64,000 nt of DNA, taken from NCBI RefSeq assembly GCF_000006565.2, contig NC_031476.1:5703900-5767899 (forward strand), given 5' to 3'. A program made the translations under genes and the position numbers. This DNA is from Toxoplasma gondii ME49 (lineage: Eukaryota > Apicomplexa > Conoidasida > Eucoccidiorida > Sarcocystidae). The first letter of the stretch is position 1, and the number at the start of each line of letters is the position of its first letter. Shown in pieces: positions 1-13,049 of this stretch. The notes beneath the pieces were generated by a model that saw only the letters and a program-made list of their open reading frames with translations, was not told the DNA's origin and did no database searches.

Positions 1-1379
1 GTTGCCTTCGAGGTAGATCTGACAGAAGAGACTTCTTCGTGGAACCTTTTGGACGGAAGTCTGTGGCTTCTCTCCTGAACGTGTAGGTCAAACTGGTGTT
101 GAACGAGAACAAATATTACATCGAATCAGCTGAGAAGAAAGAGCTCGACTACTTGCTTTCGAATCCCCTCATTCGGAGTTCCGCGGTGGCTCACCGGCGC
201 CCAGAACTCGCCCAGACACCGCAGGTTCCGGCGGCTGCGTCCGGGAGTTCTTCTCTCTTGAAGTCGCTGCCTTCTCCCAGCAACGACGGTCTCTACGTCA
301 TCGCGAACGCGCCGACGCTCGACGCCTCGCAGCTGGCCTTCCAGGTCTCCGAGCGCGACGAGGAAACAGACCCCGCTGGCCTGACAGGCGCGGGGAAAAG
401 CGCGGAGCCAGGAGACACCGCGCCGGGTGCCGTGACCGCGGTCGCTGGGAATCTAGCCTCGCCTGGAGCCTCCGGCGACGGGGATCCGTCGGAGACGCGC
501 AAGCGACCGCGAGAGGAAGGCCGAGAGACCTCGGGGGCTGAAGAAGCGCGAGGCAAAGCACAGGTGCCGCTGGCGTCGCCACATGCGTCGGCCAGTCCGA
601 CAGGCGAGGACGGAGACAGCGCGAAGCGGAAGACGATGAGCGCTCCAACTCGACAGGTTCGTTCTGTGATGTTTTTCATGATCGCTGCGTTTCTCAAGAC
701 ATTTCGGGGAGAACGAAGTAGCTCAGAAGTCGACAAGCGTTTCATGGGAAACTTGGTTTCTTCTGACTGCTGTGCACCGTGAGTCAGTCAGAACGTTTAT
801 GCAAAGTGTATATTTCATTCGGAACCTTTCCAGGGACCTGCACTGGGAGCAAAGAGAGTCGAGGAAGGAACTCTGTTCAAGAACGTCAAGACGGTTTTCG
901 GCGTCCTGTATCGGGACTCGTAGGAAGAACGCATGTGTGGAGAGTCTCCGTTTTTCTCACATTTTCTGCCGCGACGTCATCTGGGTTTTTTTCTCACCTG
1001 ATTCTTTCCCCTTCATTTATCTGCAGTTTTCTCTTCTTTTCTACACCGTTGTCGTTTCCTTCGTCTCCCTTCCAGTTTCGTCTTTTCGTAGGGTCCTTCA
1101 CCTTTCGTCGCTTCCGTTGCCTCTTCTGCTCTGCAGGTTTTCTCCTTCCAAGTGAGCAGCGACCGCGTCGAGGAGGTCAAGCGCGTTTCCGTTGAGAGCA
1201 TGCATCGCCCGCTGCTGAATGAATACGACTTTCGCCGAGACAAGACCAACAAAAATCTCTCTTCGCTGCTCCTCAAATCCAGCACCAAAATCCGGTAAGA
1301 ACGCAAAAACAAGAAAACGTCTGGCACCTCCACATGTCTCTATGGACACTCATATATACATGTGCGCTCACTGCTTCTT

Positions 1380-1417
<38 letters not shown>

Positions 1418-4400
1418 CATGTATACGTATGCGCATATGCCTATCCGTATTTATGTTTGCTCATCTGAATCTTTATATGTCTATTTGCATACATGTATAC
1501 ATACACACATCATATATATATATATATATATATACATGTCTACGTGTATGTGTGCATGTATATAGGACACTGTAGAGGGGTTTCTGTTTGTGCGCGTTGG
1601 GCGGTGTATCGTGGTTTTTGAGGGCGTGGTTTGGGGCCGCTGTAGGGCGGTGGAATCTCCAAGTCAATTCTGATGAACGAGCACGAAAACAGCGAACGCC
1701 TGAGGACGCGCCATGCGTAGTAGAGTGGTTTTTTTGGAGGAGTCGTCGTCGGTGCGTTTCGGTGGACGCGCAGACCTTCGCCGGTTGGGAGGGATAGCAT
1801 TGTTGCTTGCGCGTCGGACCTGGAGCTTCTGCATCCTAGCCTGTGTCCAGCACTGGGGAAGGACCGTGATTTCGTAGGACTCCATTTCTGTCGCTTTCGA
1901 GTCGATTCGGTGGCGGCCGTCTCAGACGAACTGGAAGCGTTTCTGTTCGACAACGCGAGAAGTTGGGTCGCGAGGGATTGTCGACTTTTCTTGTCAGGTA
2001 CTACCAAGAAAGAGCGTTGCGAAAGATGTTCAGCAACGGCCGGGCTCGCTCAGGCATCATCGTTTTGCCGTGCGGCGCAGGAAAAACTTTGACAGGTCGG
2101 TGGAGAAGCTGTTCCATCTAGTGGGGTCGACACAGAGAACGGAACGAGTAGCTGGGATCTGCACTGTCTGTGTCTTTCGTGACCCAAGAAGTCTCTGTTT
2201 TTGTGACCAAGTTTAGCGCGTGAAGCGTTGCCAACGGCCCGGGGAAGAGCGCGATCTGCTCGTCTTTCGCCCCTCCGTTTCTCGGCGTCTCCCCCGAGAT
2301 TTCTCGCTTCTTGCCGTCTTCTCCGTCGTCCTGACGCCTCTCTGTGGTGTGGGTATGGTGTGGCGTACACTTTCGCTTTGCTCTCAGGGATCACGGCTGC
2401 ATGCACTCTCCGGAAATCTGTCATGATTCTGACGACCAGCGCCGTCGCTGTCGACCAGTGGAGAAAGCAGTTCGAGGAATATACGACGATTGATTCTTCC
2501 CGGCTTCTGACTCTCACTGCAGAGACGAAGCAGGTATACCCGCACATGCTTTTTTCTGGTGCCCCATTCTCTGTTTCCTTTCCGGATTTCGTTTCCTCTT
2601 TGTGCTTGTCCTTCTCTTCTCCTGTGCGCCCATCAGATCGACGCTTCGCCCCTGAAAGCCTCAAACTGAATCCTTTCTTGAGGCTGGTGTCTGTGCCTGT
2701 ACCCCCTTTGTTTTTGAGGGTTTCCCCGATGGGTGTGTCGCCGACGTACCTTACTTCTGCCTGGCTTCGTCTGTCTGTCGGGACATCTTCATTTCTCCTG
2801 AATTCTCTCTGCAGATGCGTCGCATTCGTCGTTGCGTCTCCGTCATTCTTCCTTCGCGTCCTCCTCACGATCCGTGTGTCTCTTCCCCCCTCGCTTGTGT
2901 GTCTTTTCCTCACCCTTTCTCCACCTGTTGCTGCTTGCAAAGAGTTCTCCTTGGTTCTGGGCGAGCAGTTCTCTGTCGTTTCTTCTTCTCGGTGTGCAGG
3001 TTTCGTCTTTCTCTCTGTTCCTGGAATTGCAGTGTCTCTGTGGGGTCCCCCACTGCGCTGCATGCGTCTTGCTCTTCCCGGAGGTGTGTGGTGGCTTCGC
3101 TGCTTGCGACCTGCACTGTATCTTTCGCTGATGCTACAGGTACCGCATGTATCACCTCTCCGCGTGGACTCCGTAAGTTCCCTCTCTCTCTGCTCCTCCG
3201 CCTCCAGTCTGTGCGTCGTTTGCGAGATTTCCAGCTGCGGGTCTCTGTTGCCTGCAGACGCTCTGGCCAGTCGACGAAGCGGGTGTCCTCGTGAGCACCT
3301 ACACGATGCTTGCCTTCAGCGGTCGCCGGAGTTTGGCCGCCGAGCGAATCATGCAGCAAATTCGCGAACGCGAGTGGGGCCTTTTGATTTTCGATGAAGT
3401 CCAGTTCGCTCCCGCTCCTGCCTTCCGAAGAATCAACGACCTGGTCAAGTGAGTGAAACCGTCTTTTCCTCCTGTAAACGCCGCTGCCAGTGACATTGAT
3501 GCGCGGCCGCTTCTTCCCTAGACGCGAATCTCCCATCAAACACCCCTCGCGTCGATCTTTGCTTCTTGCCGTTCGCGCGACCTTCCACAGAGGGAGTCAC
3601 GTGAAACGGACTGTGTCGTCCGGCGTCGTAGCTCGCGCATGCAGAGCAGAAGGTGCGGCAGCGCCGTGAGCGTAAAAAAAAACACCGAACCGACAGGACG
3701 ACGGCGGAGCCTCTAGGCTCCTAGGTTCCGTTTCACACAGGCCGCACGCGCGTTCAGAGTCGAGTTCTGTAAACATCAAAGTGGAAACCGCTCTCGCCGG
3801 CGGGCGACGAACAGACGATTTCGTGGACAATCGCGCAACTGTGTCAGAGGTGACCTCCTCTTTCAAGAGGAATTTCAACCTTGTGGCGACTCGTCGACTG
3901 TTCAAAAGCTACAGTCTCTGACTCTCCAGTTCCAGGAGAAACAGACAAATGAAAGCTTTCTCTGCTCGACGGCCTGTCGTCTTGACACCTCGTGACCACA
4001 CCTACCAGGCTTTTCGCCTCTTCCGCTCTACACAAAGTTTTCATAAAGAAAAAACGTCGAATGCAAGTTTGCCGTCAAATTAGACCCGTCCCGGTGCCTC
4101 GCCCCTCTTCTTCGCTTCTGCGCTGGCAGCAGAGCGCAACCCATCTATAAATTCATACATTTTTATACATGTAGATATATATATGTATATATATATATAT
4201 GTATAAATAAAAGTATACATGTTTGTATTGTGTTCGTGGCTGTATATCTACATGTGGAGGCCTTTAAACATGTTTATGTCTGCACGAGGAGGAGACGGAG
4301 TGTGGGATAGATATGCGCGTCTGGGGTGGTTGTACATTAGCGGAAAAATGTGTGAAACGTGCGAGTTTTAGGTTTTTGCGAAACCGCGCTGCGACGGACA

Positions 4401-6378
4401 GCGAGAGACTCTGAGGCTTTGAGAGAAAGCAGATATCTCTTTTCTGGAGTTCTCCTTTCGTCGTTTCTCGTGCTGCAGCCACAAACGCGCTTTCGCACGA
4501 GACGCAAGAGTTTTCCGGCGTCCTTAGGTTCGCGGGGCTTGTTCTTTTCACGGAGAGAACGACACTGTGGGACGGGGGTACTTTGACTGTGGACATTGTT
4601 TTTTTCTGTTGCGAACAAGAGAGGTCTTTGCACACTTAAAAGAGAGATGGGGGATCTGCAGGCGTTCTGGCTCCCGTTCGGGGCGAGGGTGTGGTCTGGT
4701 GTTCTGTACCGCTGGGCCGGAAATCGGAACTTTTTTTCGGGTGACCATCGGCATGTGAAAGACTCGTTTGCATGTGCTGGTTTGGATGTGGAGCTTGTCT
4801 GAACCGTGAAAGATGGACTCGCGGCGAAGCGTCAGGTCGCGCCTCAGTGGACTGCTCAAGAGAGCTGAGGGCGTTGGAGAAGGGAACTGTTACTTTCCCT
4901 CCCGATCCTTCGAGCGACTGATTTTCGTCGAAAAAGTCTGTTTGCGGTTATGTAACTGAAAAAACGTACAGCTCTTTGGTGGGAAGGAGAACTGGAAACT
5001 GGTGTTGAATTTTGGGGGATTTTCAACATGTCGACCCTGTTTCGAGGACGTACTGGTGTAGTTTTCTGCTGGGTGTCCACAGCTGCAGCCCATCGTTTCA
5101 CGCATGTTCTTGTCGTTCCGCTTGCGTGGCGTCCATCGCAGAAGTCACTGTCGACTGGGTCTCACGGCAACGCTGGTCAGGGAGGACGACCTCATCAAGG
5201 ACCTGCAGTGGCTGATAGGTCCGAAGCTCTTCGAGGCGAACTGGATCGAACTGCAAGACCAGGTGCGCTCGCGAAAGCCGCTTGCAGCAACGGCTGGATG
5301 ACGTTCTCTGGTGGGCACAGGCCGCGACTGTTGTAGAAGCGCGGGGGAAGATAGCTTCGGCGAACAAAGTTCTTTTGAAGGTCTCAAAAAAGGCTCAGGG
5401 GTCGCGAAACATGGCTTCAAAGGAAACCTTCAGGACAGGGCAGGCACCCTTGCGTTTCTGATGCTCGCCACTCTGGTCTGCGTTGCTGCGTCTCGACGGG
5501 GCCTGCAGGAGACTCTTCGTGTCTCTGCAGACGGCGCGAACTTCAGGGTGTCGGCTGGAAGATGCGTCGTTCACTTCGTTCCGCGTTTTTCCTTCCTTCT
5601 CTTCCAGGGATTTCTCGCGCGCGTCTCTTGCCAGGAGGTCTGGTGTCCAATGACTGCGGACTTTTACCGGGAGTACTTGCGGGTAAGGTTTCTTGTCGCT
5701 CGTTGCGTGTGAGCCACGTGTGTGTTGCGCGTCGACCTCTCCACCGGTCTGCCTGTCCTTCTCTTCTCTGATCTTCGTTCTTCGCGTCCTCTCTCAACGC
5801 TTGCTTCCGCCACCGCCTCGCGGTCCTTCTTCCACTCTGTGTCTGACGTTGCTCTGTGTCTTACGTTGTCGTTCGACGTTCTTGTGTCTCCAGTGTTCAC
5901 ACGCGAAGCAGCGCAAGCTGTGGGTCTGCAATCCGACGAAGCTGATGACTTGCGAATGGCTGTTGCGCTACCACGAGGCTCGCGGCGACAAAATTCTTGT
6001 CTTCAGCGACAATGTGTTCGCTCTGCTTCACACGGCGAAGGCGCTGAACCGCCCCTTCATCTACGGCCAAGTCAGCGCAGTTGAGAGAGTCGCGATTCTC
6101 AACAAATTCAAGGTAGGCGCACACACCCCAGAAACAACCCTCAGTCTCGAAGAATCTCATACCGCCAAGCCACGAAAGCGACAAAGCAGCTTCAGGCGTT
6201 CCAGACATACATCCATGCATTCACGTATGAATATATATCAATATTTAGGGATAAATATAATAGTCATAATATACACTTCCAGAAATAGCATACATATACA
6301 CAATATGTATAAGAAATATGTGTATATAATATCGAAAACGGGTGTTTTTGTATATATATATATATATATACGTATATG

Positions 6379-6416
<38 letters not shown>

Positions 6417-6424
6417 CGTATATG

Positions 6425-6456
<32 letters not shown>

Positions 6457-9400
6457 TGTATAATCGCCTGTACCTGAGAACGACGGAAAAACGTGAAAAA
6501 TGGGGGTGCCTCATGTCCTAAATGCAGGGGAAAGAGGACTAAGTCTCAGTGAGTCTCAGCCTTTGTTTTGTCCGGTTGACGTCCTCTACACGCGAGTGGA
6601 CCGAGAGAGCCGGAAGGGTGCCGGGGAAGAAGAGGGGGAGAATTCGATTTCTTTCTGCAGGTTTCTCGAAGGCGAATTACTTGTACAGAGACAGAATCGG
6701 TTCGTAGCCTCTAGAACCTTGTTAACGTTTAGCAGTCTTCTTCATGCTTTCACCCCGCGTCGTCAGTCCAGCTGTGTGGAGGGGAGACGTCAGTGCAAAG
6801 AACCGATCGAGATCAACGTCTGAAGAGTCGGATTACCTGAATTTCGCACGACGACAGAACTCCGACAAGGCTTTTTTTTCGACCGTAGCCACTGACCATC
6901 AGCTCACTGTTTACCTCTCTGTGGAGAGGTGTTCCACGTGATTCAGCGGCGATTTTGTGGCTTCCCTGTCGGCGGTCTGCGAGGCTACGCGGTCGTCTTT
7001 GTGCGAACATTCTGGCGGGGGCGTTTTGCAACGCGGCGCTGCGAGACTCCCGGCCTCGTGGACCGCGGACAGCAGAGCAGCTTGCCTGTGTCCTCTTCGT
7101 GGATGACTCTCTCTGTGCTCGAACATCTCTTATACTTTCCTCAAAACGCTGATCCGCTTTTTTTCCGCGCTTCTCGCGCTGCCACCCCGCTTTCTGCATG
7201 TCTTGTCCTCTCTGAGGGGGTTCGCCGCCCGCGGGCAGTGAGTGGAAGCGGCGACAGACAGGCGCGCGTGCAGACGGAGAGTTGAAGCATTCCAGAAGAA
7301 GAACTGCTGCAGCGACCCGAGCAGACCCAGCTGGCCAGAAGTTTTCTTCTGGGCAGTCTGGTCGTCTGCGGAGGGTGTGGACGGGTGCAGTCAGAGGACA
7401 GTTTTGTGATTACAAAGGGAGATCGGCAGGTGTGCGTTTCGACTTTGGTGCGGCTTTTCAGCATGAGTCGACCTTCAACTCGCTGTTCCTCTCCAAAGTG
7501 GGAGACAACGCCATCGACATTCCCTGCGCAAATGTCGTCATTCAAATCTCCTTCAATTTCGCGTCGAGGTGAGCCTAAGACCCAACGGGGGTGCTCAGTA
7601 TCTACCACACTGAATGGCGAGAATCGTTTGACAGGCGAAAACTGTCTGCAGGCCCACCTTTCTAACGATGGAGGCACCGCCTTCGGGGTGTCTCTGGTTT
7701 TGCTGTGTCTCCGTCTGTGTCTCCCTCGGAACCGGGTTCCTTTCGGACCTTCCTCGATTTCTTCGTGTCTTTCGGGGACGAGCAACCACTGTTCCTTCTC
7801 ATTGCCGCAGGAAACGGTTTCCGGTTGACAGATAGTGATCAAACTGCTGCGTAGCCCCTGAGAGACTGTTGGCGCGAAGCGTATGCAGTTCTTCGGAGGC
7901 AGGACAATCTAGAGACGCCGCTGCGGGAGTGTTTCGGTTTTTGAGACTCTCAGAGTTCCTACACCTGACAGGAGCGGGCCTGTGGATCAACCTTCCCGCC
8001 GTTCGATTTCGACTTCCCGCAACTGCGACTGCACACTTGTTAAGTCGTCACCAGCTCGCGACCTGGAGTGTGGTTTGTCAGTGGGTGGATTTTCGAGTCG
8101 GCGTCCTCTGCGGACGTCTCTGTGGCCTCTCGTGTCACCGAGAGAAAAGACTGCTTGGATGCTAGTCGGTTGTCTGCTGTGTTGTAGCTGCCGGGGTGCA
8201 CCTAACTGGGTCTCACTTTGTCTGCCCTTTGTCTGCCCTTTCTTTGGAATGCCAAGTCTTCTGTCTGTCTCTGCGGTCTCCTTCCTTACAGGAGACAGGA
8301 AGCCCAGCGTCTCGGTCGAATTCTGCGGGCGAAGCCGCAGGCGGGAGACGAGGGGGAGAACTTCAACGCCTTCTTTTACTCTCTTATCTCGAAGGATACG
8401 TTGGAGATGGTCTACGCAGACAAGAGACAACAGTTTATTATCGACCAGGTAGGCTAAGACACGCCGAGGGCGCAAACATGGATACGGATCTCCGGGCTGA
8501 TGGCTCGTCGAAGAACGCGATGGCTTTCGCGACGCCTTTTCGGCGGATTCGGGACTGGTTGCGGGGACACTGAAAGGCACCGGGGAAAACCAAAGTCTCT
8601 CGACTTACTTAGACAATACATACTTTCAGGTGGAACACATAGATATACATGCATTATGTATAAGTGGTGTGTCTCTCTTCATTGGAGACACAGTCGTGGG
8701 CGTCACTGTGAAGGGTGGATGAGCAAACGTGAAAAGGAGTTGATTTCACTTTTATGTCCGTCTCTTCGTGTGTGGTGTTACATCGAAGTCGTTTTCTGTC
8801 TCCCTACAAATCTACAACTGTGGTTGCGTGTTCCATCGTATCGCACTGTTTTTCTCTTATTGCTCTCCTGTCGTGCTGCGGGATTTCTTTAGCGTCATTG
8901 TCTTGCACTCTTATTCGTTCTCCCCCTTCCTGTGCAGGGGTACGCGTACAAGGTGATTCACAGCCGGGACCTGCCGATGCAGCCCGACAAGTTGATTTAC
9001 GGAGATCCGCAAAGACAGCGAGAGATTTTGACAGACATTCTGGCGTCGGACGACAACGATAAGACGCTAGACGACGACGAAGACGACCCTTCTCGGCAGG
9101 TACTCTCCGCGGTTGCTGGAGATCGGGGCCGTTTCTTCAGAGTCAATTCGAATCTGGGCGACGGCTGGGGTGGAAGCGAAGAATGTCAACTCGAGAGTTT
9201 CGGCGAAAGTCTGCGTGGATTCGGAGACGCCCCACACGTGCAGCCTCTCCAGGGAGGTTTGGGGAGACTAGCCGGTAAGGCGAAGCTGAGACCAGGCAGA
9301 AGAGCAAGCGGAATGACAGACACAGGAACTGCAGACGACGTGAGATGAGGGGAATTGGTGGAGGGGTTTAGAGAGGGGAGACTCGTTTGGGGAACAGTTT

Positions 9401-9833
9401 TTGCCTCTCTACTGCCGGTGTTTCCTGCCTGTTCTTCGGCGCTTTTTCTGAGGACATGTGCGGTCCTTTCAGCAGAACGAATGGGCGATTTTCTGGAATA
9501 AGTTTTTGAAAAGGAACAGTGTTAACTGAGGAGAGATTGGACGCACAAGGATTCGAACCTTGTTCAACAGAACTTGAAGGTATCGAACTATATACCCGAT
9601 AGGTTGTTCAAGGTTTGATGTCGCTGTCTGGAGATCAGACGCAATTCAAGCTTCGTTTTTTATTCGCGGTTGCTTCTGCTCGCGACTTTTCGTGGCTTCT
9701 TTTGACAGGCGATGGAGGCGCCGCCTACGGGGCAAGGCCCGGGGGTCGGGGCGGCGGGCGCTCTGGGCGGAGCGGTGGCGCCGACGCGACGTCGATGCAT
9801 CCTCTCTTCAGAGGTCTTCACGGAAAAAAGTGA
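1..9833 (+). CDS. XPB: TFIIH DNA helicase XPB/ERCC3, 5' partial
   Basis: 3'-to-5' DNA translocase of TFIIH, acting in nucleotide-excision repair and promoter opening in the nucleus. Exons I join: 87-656, 1137-1294, 1998-2095, 2388-2533, 3258-3448, 5142-5262, 5608-5682, 5894-6112, 7462-7568, 8292-8448, 8938-9274 and 9709-9833. Phases agree at every junction and give 767 codons plus stop; the N-terminus lies upstream of the window. In order: the end of the damage-recognition region (YYIES), a low-complexity linker of about 140 residues, LPCGAGKT Walker A near 2075, motif II DEVQ at 3393-3404, [11 protein letters not shown] containing the RED motif, EVWCPM, the helicase C core, and motif [13 protein letters not shown]. 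The C-terminus ends in HPLF plus basic residues, as in human XPB. Odd points: DEVQ where the family has DEVH, and a Gly/Arg-rich C-terminal extension. The family assignment is firm; splice sites are inferred. Confidence 0.95.
1383..1543 (+). repeat. (TA)n blocks in XPB intron
   Basis: TA runs at about 1383-1411 and 1512-1534 with ATGTATAC linkers, in the intron 1295-1997. Confidence 0.9.
4164..4203 (+). repeat. (TA)n in XPB intron
   Basis: Interrupted TA run in the 1.7-kb intron 3449-5141. Confidence 0.8.
6351..6460 (+). repeat. (TA)n array in XPB intron
   Basis: About 110 bases of TA with CGTATATG and CATA interruptions in the 1.35-kb intron 6113-7461. Confidence 0.9.
9100..9708. other. 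last XPB intron with alternative donor and antisense B-box-like hairpin
   Basis: Two donors are possible. GTACTC at 9100 leaves phase 0, which does not fit the final exon. GTAAGG at 9275 leaves phase 1 and joins in frame to the acceptor at 9708, so 9275 is preferred. Inside the intron, 9546-9562 is a perfect inverted repeat. On the minus strand it reads as a tRNA T-arm (5-bp stem, 7-nt loop) containing the Pol III B-box GGTTCGAATCC. No matching acceptor stem or anticodon arm was found, so this is not called a tRNA. Confidence 0.5.
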
Positions 9834-12800
9834 ACTTTGACAGATTTGAGACAGCCAAGAAAGAGGCGAAAGGCCAGAGGCGCTGTTCAGGTTTTCTTCT
9901 GCGACCAGGCGAAGCAGAAAAGACTTTGGGGGGCGGTGGAACTGACCGGAGTTCTGGTGCGTCTGTTCAGAAGGGTTTCGCGGAAGAAAGTGCTGATAAA
10001 TGGCGCGATAACTTAAGCATGACGGGAGAAAGGAAGGAATCATGGGGCGAGCACGGTGGCGCGGACATTGCCGCTCGGCGGCTGGGCCGTTCTACCAGGG
10101 AAAGATCCCGATACCTTATTCTGTTTTTCTGTCGTGCCGTGAAATGTGTACTTCTCGACTGCTTTTCGTCTTCAGACAAGAACAACAGAAAACGCTCGCG
10201 AGTTTCTTCTTTGTTCAGGTTTTTCGTGCGAAAAGGAGAGGAATCTCTTGTAGACACGGAGTTACTGTCGTCGCGTGTATGAAACCGCTCTTTCGCGCTG
10301 CACGGGTTTGCGCGCTGAAGAACAGGCAAAACGCCTCTTCAGATTTGCACACTTTTCTGGTTTTTTAACAGGAAAAACTCATAAAAAAGAAGCTGGTGAT
10401 AGAAACGAGAAAATCACTCGATGGAACACCAGTGATATCTCTAATTTGCTGCTGTAGCGTAAACACCTCGGATGCGAAGCCGGCAACTCGACCATTCTAG
10501 ACACGGGCCACGGTAGATTTCGTAGGACTTTCACTTCCATAACTCCAGTTATAGAGTCCTTGAATCTTGTGAATTAATAAATACACAAGAAGACGGAAGA
10601 GCGAAAAGAACGAAATGCTTTGGGTAGAAACGATGTAGGTTTTATTGAACAGCTGGAGGTGGAGGAATCCCCAGGAATGTTTCATAGAACATGGTACATT
10701 CTTGTTTGACTTTGGGATCTTCACAGTTCCTTGCTAGATTTCATGCGCGCGCGTCGAGGCGCAGCGGTTCTCACCACAAAAAGTGTTGGATTTTACTATC
10801 TACGACGTCAAGACTACTCCATACCTGTTATGTTCTAGGCGTAGTGACAGGACCAATTTTATTGCGCACCTAAACGGCGAGAGATACTAAGACGCTGGGC
10901 CAGGGGAGTGACGGAACCCAGGCGAAAGTACTTTTTCCAGTGTGTACAGAATCCGATTTATGTATTCCGTACTGAGTAACCTCAGGAAGGAGACCACCGA
11001 ATTGAGTATTATTATTTTAGTACGGCTTGCATAGAGGTGCGGCTTTTGCATCACCAGTCGGCAATTTTATCGGCGACATGGTGTCCCTGTCGGTGACTGC
11101 TGTTACTTTTTCCGTAGATGGATGAGTGTTTTTCCTGCATTTGTGACCGAGTTTCGTTCCCATTAATTCCGTAGCGAGACTTAAAAGCTCAATCCAAGTG
11201 TTATTTGTGCACGGAATTTGCGCTTTGCTTCGCCGATGTAATGTCCGGCAGTCAACGGGAGTGTGGAGTCGAGGTGTGGATGTTTGCGCCGTTCTCATCG
11301 AAGTGTACGAAGTCTTTTGACCGTCACTTCTCCACGTTCCCTCGGTGAAGACTTGCTTCGATTTTAGCTCGATTTCTACAGCCGAAATTCTTCTTTCCCT
11401 AGTCACCGTCAGGGCGAACTCACCGCGGATGGCTCGTTCCGCGACCAGGATGCTATTCGAAGAACTAAACTTCTGACCAGCTAAAAGAGCTGGATTTCAA
11501 GACCCTACCCGTACGTTGCTTGCGTGGAAGCTCTCCCCAGGAAAAGGTACTTTGTAGAAACCTAGCTACTTGGGGACTTGGGTTCAGACCGACGGGACCG
11601 ACAAGAGTCTGATCCGCATATTCCGCGAAGCAGGGACGCGTCACTGCACACTGTGTGTGTCTGGCACTCGGGACTCGTTGAGAATTTCCGCTTCTTCTGG
11701 ATTTGTGAAGTGGAAATGTGGCGGGTGCCCAACGCCAGCTCGCTCGCTGCTGCAGGCGTCACGAACCGCTTTCTTGTCTCACTTTTCGGTTGCACTTCGT
11801 ACCTGCGTTTTTCTGCCCTGTTTGTCGAGCAACGCACTCGCGAGGAAATTCCCAGCGAACTGTTGGCACTGTCTGGAAAGCCGAAGCACGCAAAAGCGAA
11901 GAGCCACTTTCGCTCCTCACCGCGTTTCCTTAGCCTTCACCTTGATCCTGTCGCCCTCTCGCAGTAGAACCCTCCACTTTGTTTGCCTGTCTCTCGAGCG
12001 CTTCCACCATCCGAGAGTCCTTCCTCCTGGCCACTAGGGAGAACGCCGGGGCTGTTGGCCGCTCGTAGCACCAAATTGGAGAGGGAAACGGCGTGGTTTG
12101 TCGCTGTCCATTTCCATTTCGCGAGCGCGGAGCCGAGCGAAAAGTTTCACCTCGCTTCTTGCTCGTGTGCTGTCTCTGGAGGAAGTTCTACTGTGTCACC
12201 GACAGAGGAAGCAAAAGTCGATCGCCTGCAGGCCACCCGTTGTGCCACGCGTGCGTTATCCTTTGCGTTTCTGTTTTCTCTTATGGCGCGCGAAAACACG
12301 GCGCGTCTGCAGAGTTTGTGTGCAAGCATGTCACTTTCGTTTACGTTTTATGTTGAGACTCGCAGCCGTCCCGCCACCACTTTTGCGCTCGTGGACGCCG
12401 ATTGTTTCTCCACCTACCCCACAGGGGCAGCAGACTGCTGAACGCCTCAAGATCGGCAAAAGCAGAAATCCGTTTCTTGCCGCAGTCGCTTTGGCGTCGA
12501 GTCTCAGAGAGTGGCCTGCGTTTTTCGAATTTTCTCTGCTCTGAAAATTCCGCTGACCGTCGCGAGCGAGGCAGTCGAGCTGTGCAGGACGCGGCCATGC
12601 TTCCGGTGTTCTCTGCTTACACCTTTCACTCGTTTCTCCGTTGTCTCTTCTTTTCTGCATTTCTTTTCTGATTTTTCCCACCTTCACGAACCCCCTTAAA
12701 GTAAGGACTGTGGCGAAAGGTGGCGGTAGACGCCTCCGGAAACCCGTGTTTGCGCTGGGTGTTGGACAAGTGCGCGCCTGCGTAGAAGGCAGAAGGTCTC

Positions 12801-13049
12801 TCTCTTCTTTGAACTTGTGTCCCCAGAACGCTTTTTTGAGAGCTTGGTTCCCCAGCTTCCTGGCTCTTTTCTTACGACTCCCCCTCTTCACCGCGTTTCG
12901 TCGCTTCGCTCTTCCCGTCTGCGGCCTTCGCCGTCTGCCCCGCCCCGCGGACACAAGGACGGTTTTTCGCTGTCGGTCCATTTCCTTAGTGGTCTGTTTG
13001 TCGTCCCTTTCGACGAAAAGGGGTCCGCCGTCTTTCGTGTCGGACCAGA
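9834..13049. other. XPB to LSM14 intergenic region
   Basis: About 3.2 kb containing the XPB 3' UTR and the LSM14 upstream region. Open frames here are short, overlap on both strands and show no family resemblance. 12100-13040 is rich in pyrimidine tracts on the plus strand, as is usual for coccidian 5' leaders. I see no gene I can support. Confidence 0.5.

Noticed and set aside
2050..3063. 337-codon minus-strand frame antisense to XPB
   Set aside because: It overlaps XPB exons 3 and 4 that match the family perfectly on the plus strand. Its product is Arg/Thr/Glu-rich with no domain.
9536..9640. complete tRNA gene on the minus strand
   Set aside because: Only the T-arm and 3' acceptor-like strand are present. 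No GGACGCA partner or anticodon arm lies at the right spacing.
10497..10724. nuclear copy of mitochondrial cytochrome b
   Set aside because: The minus-strand frame has LLIHKIQGLYNWSYG, faintly like the cytochrome b IHxxRGxYxxSY. The flanks do not match, and a recent mitochondrial insertion would be far closer.
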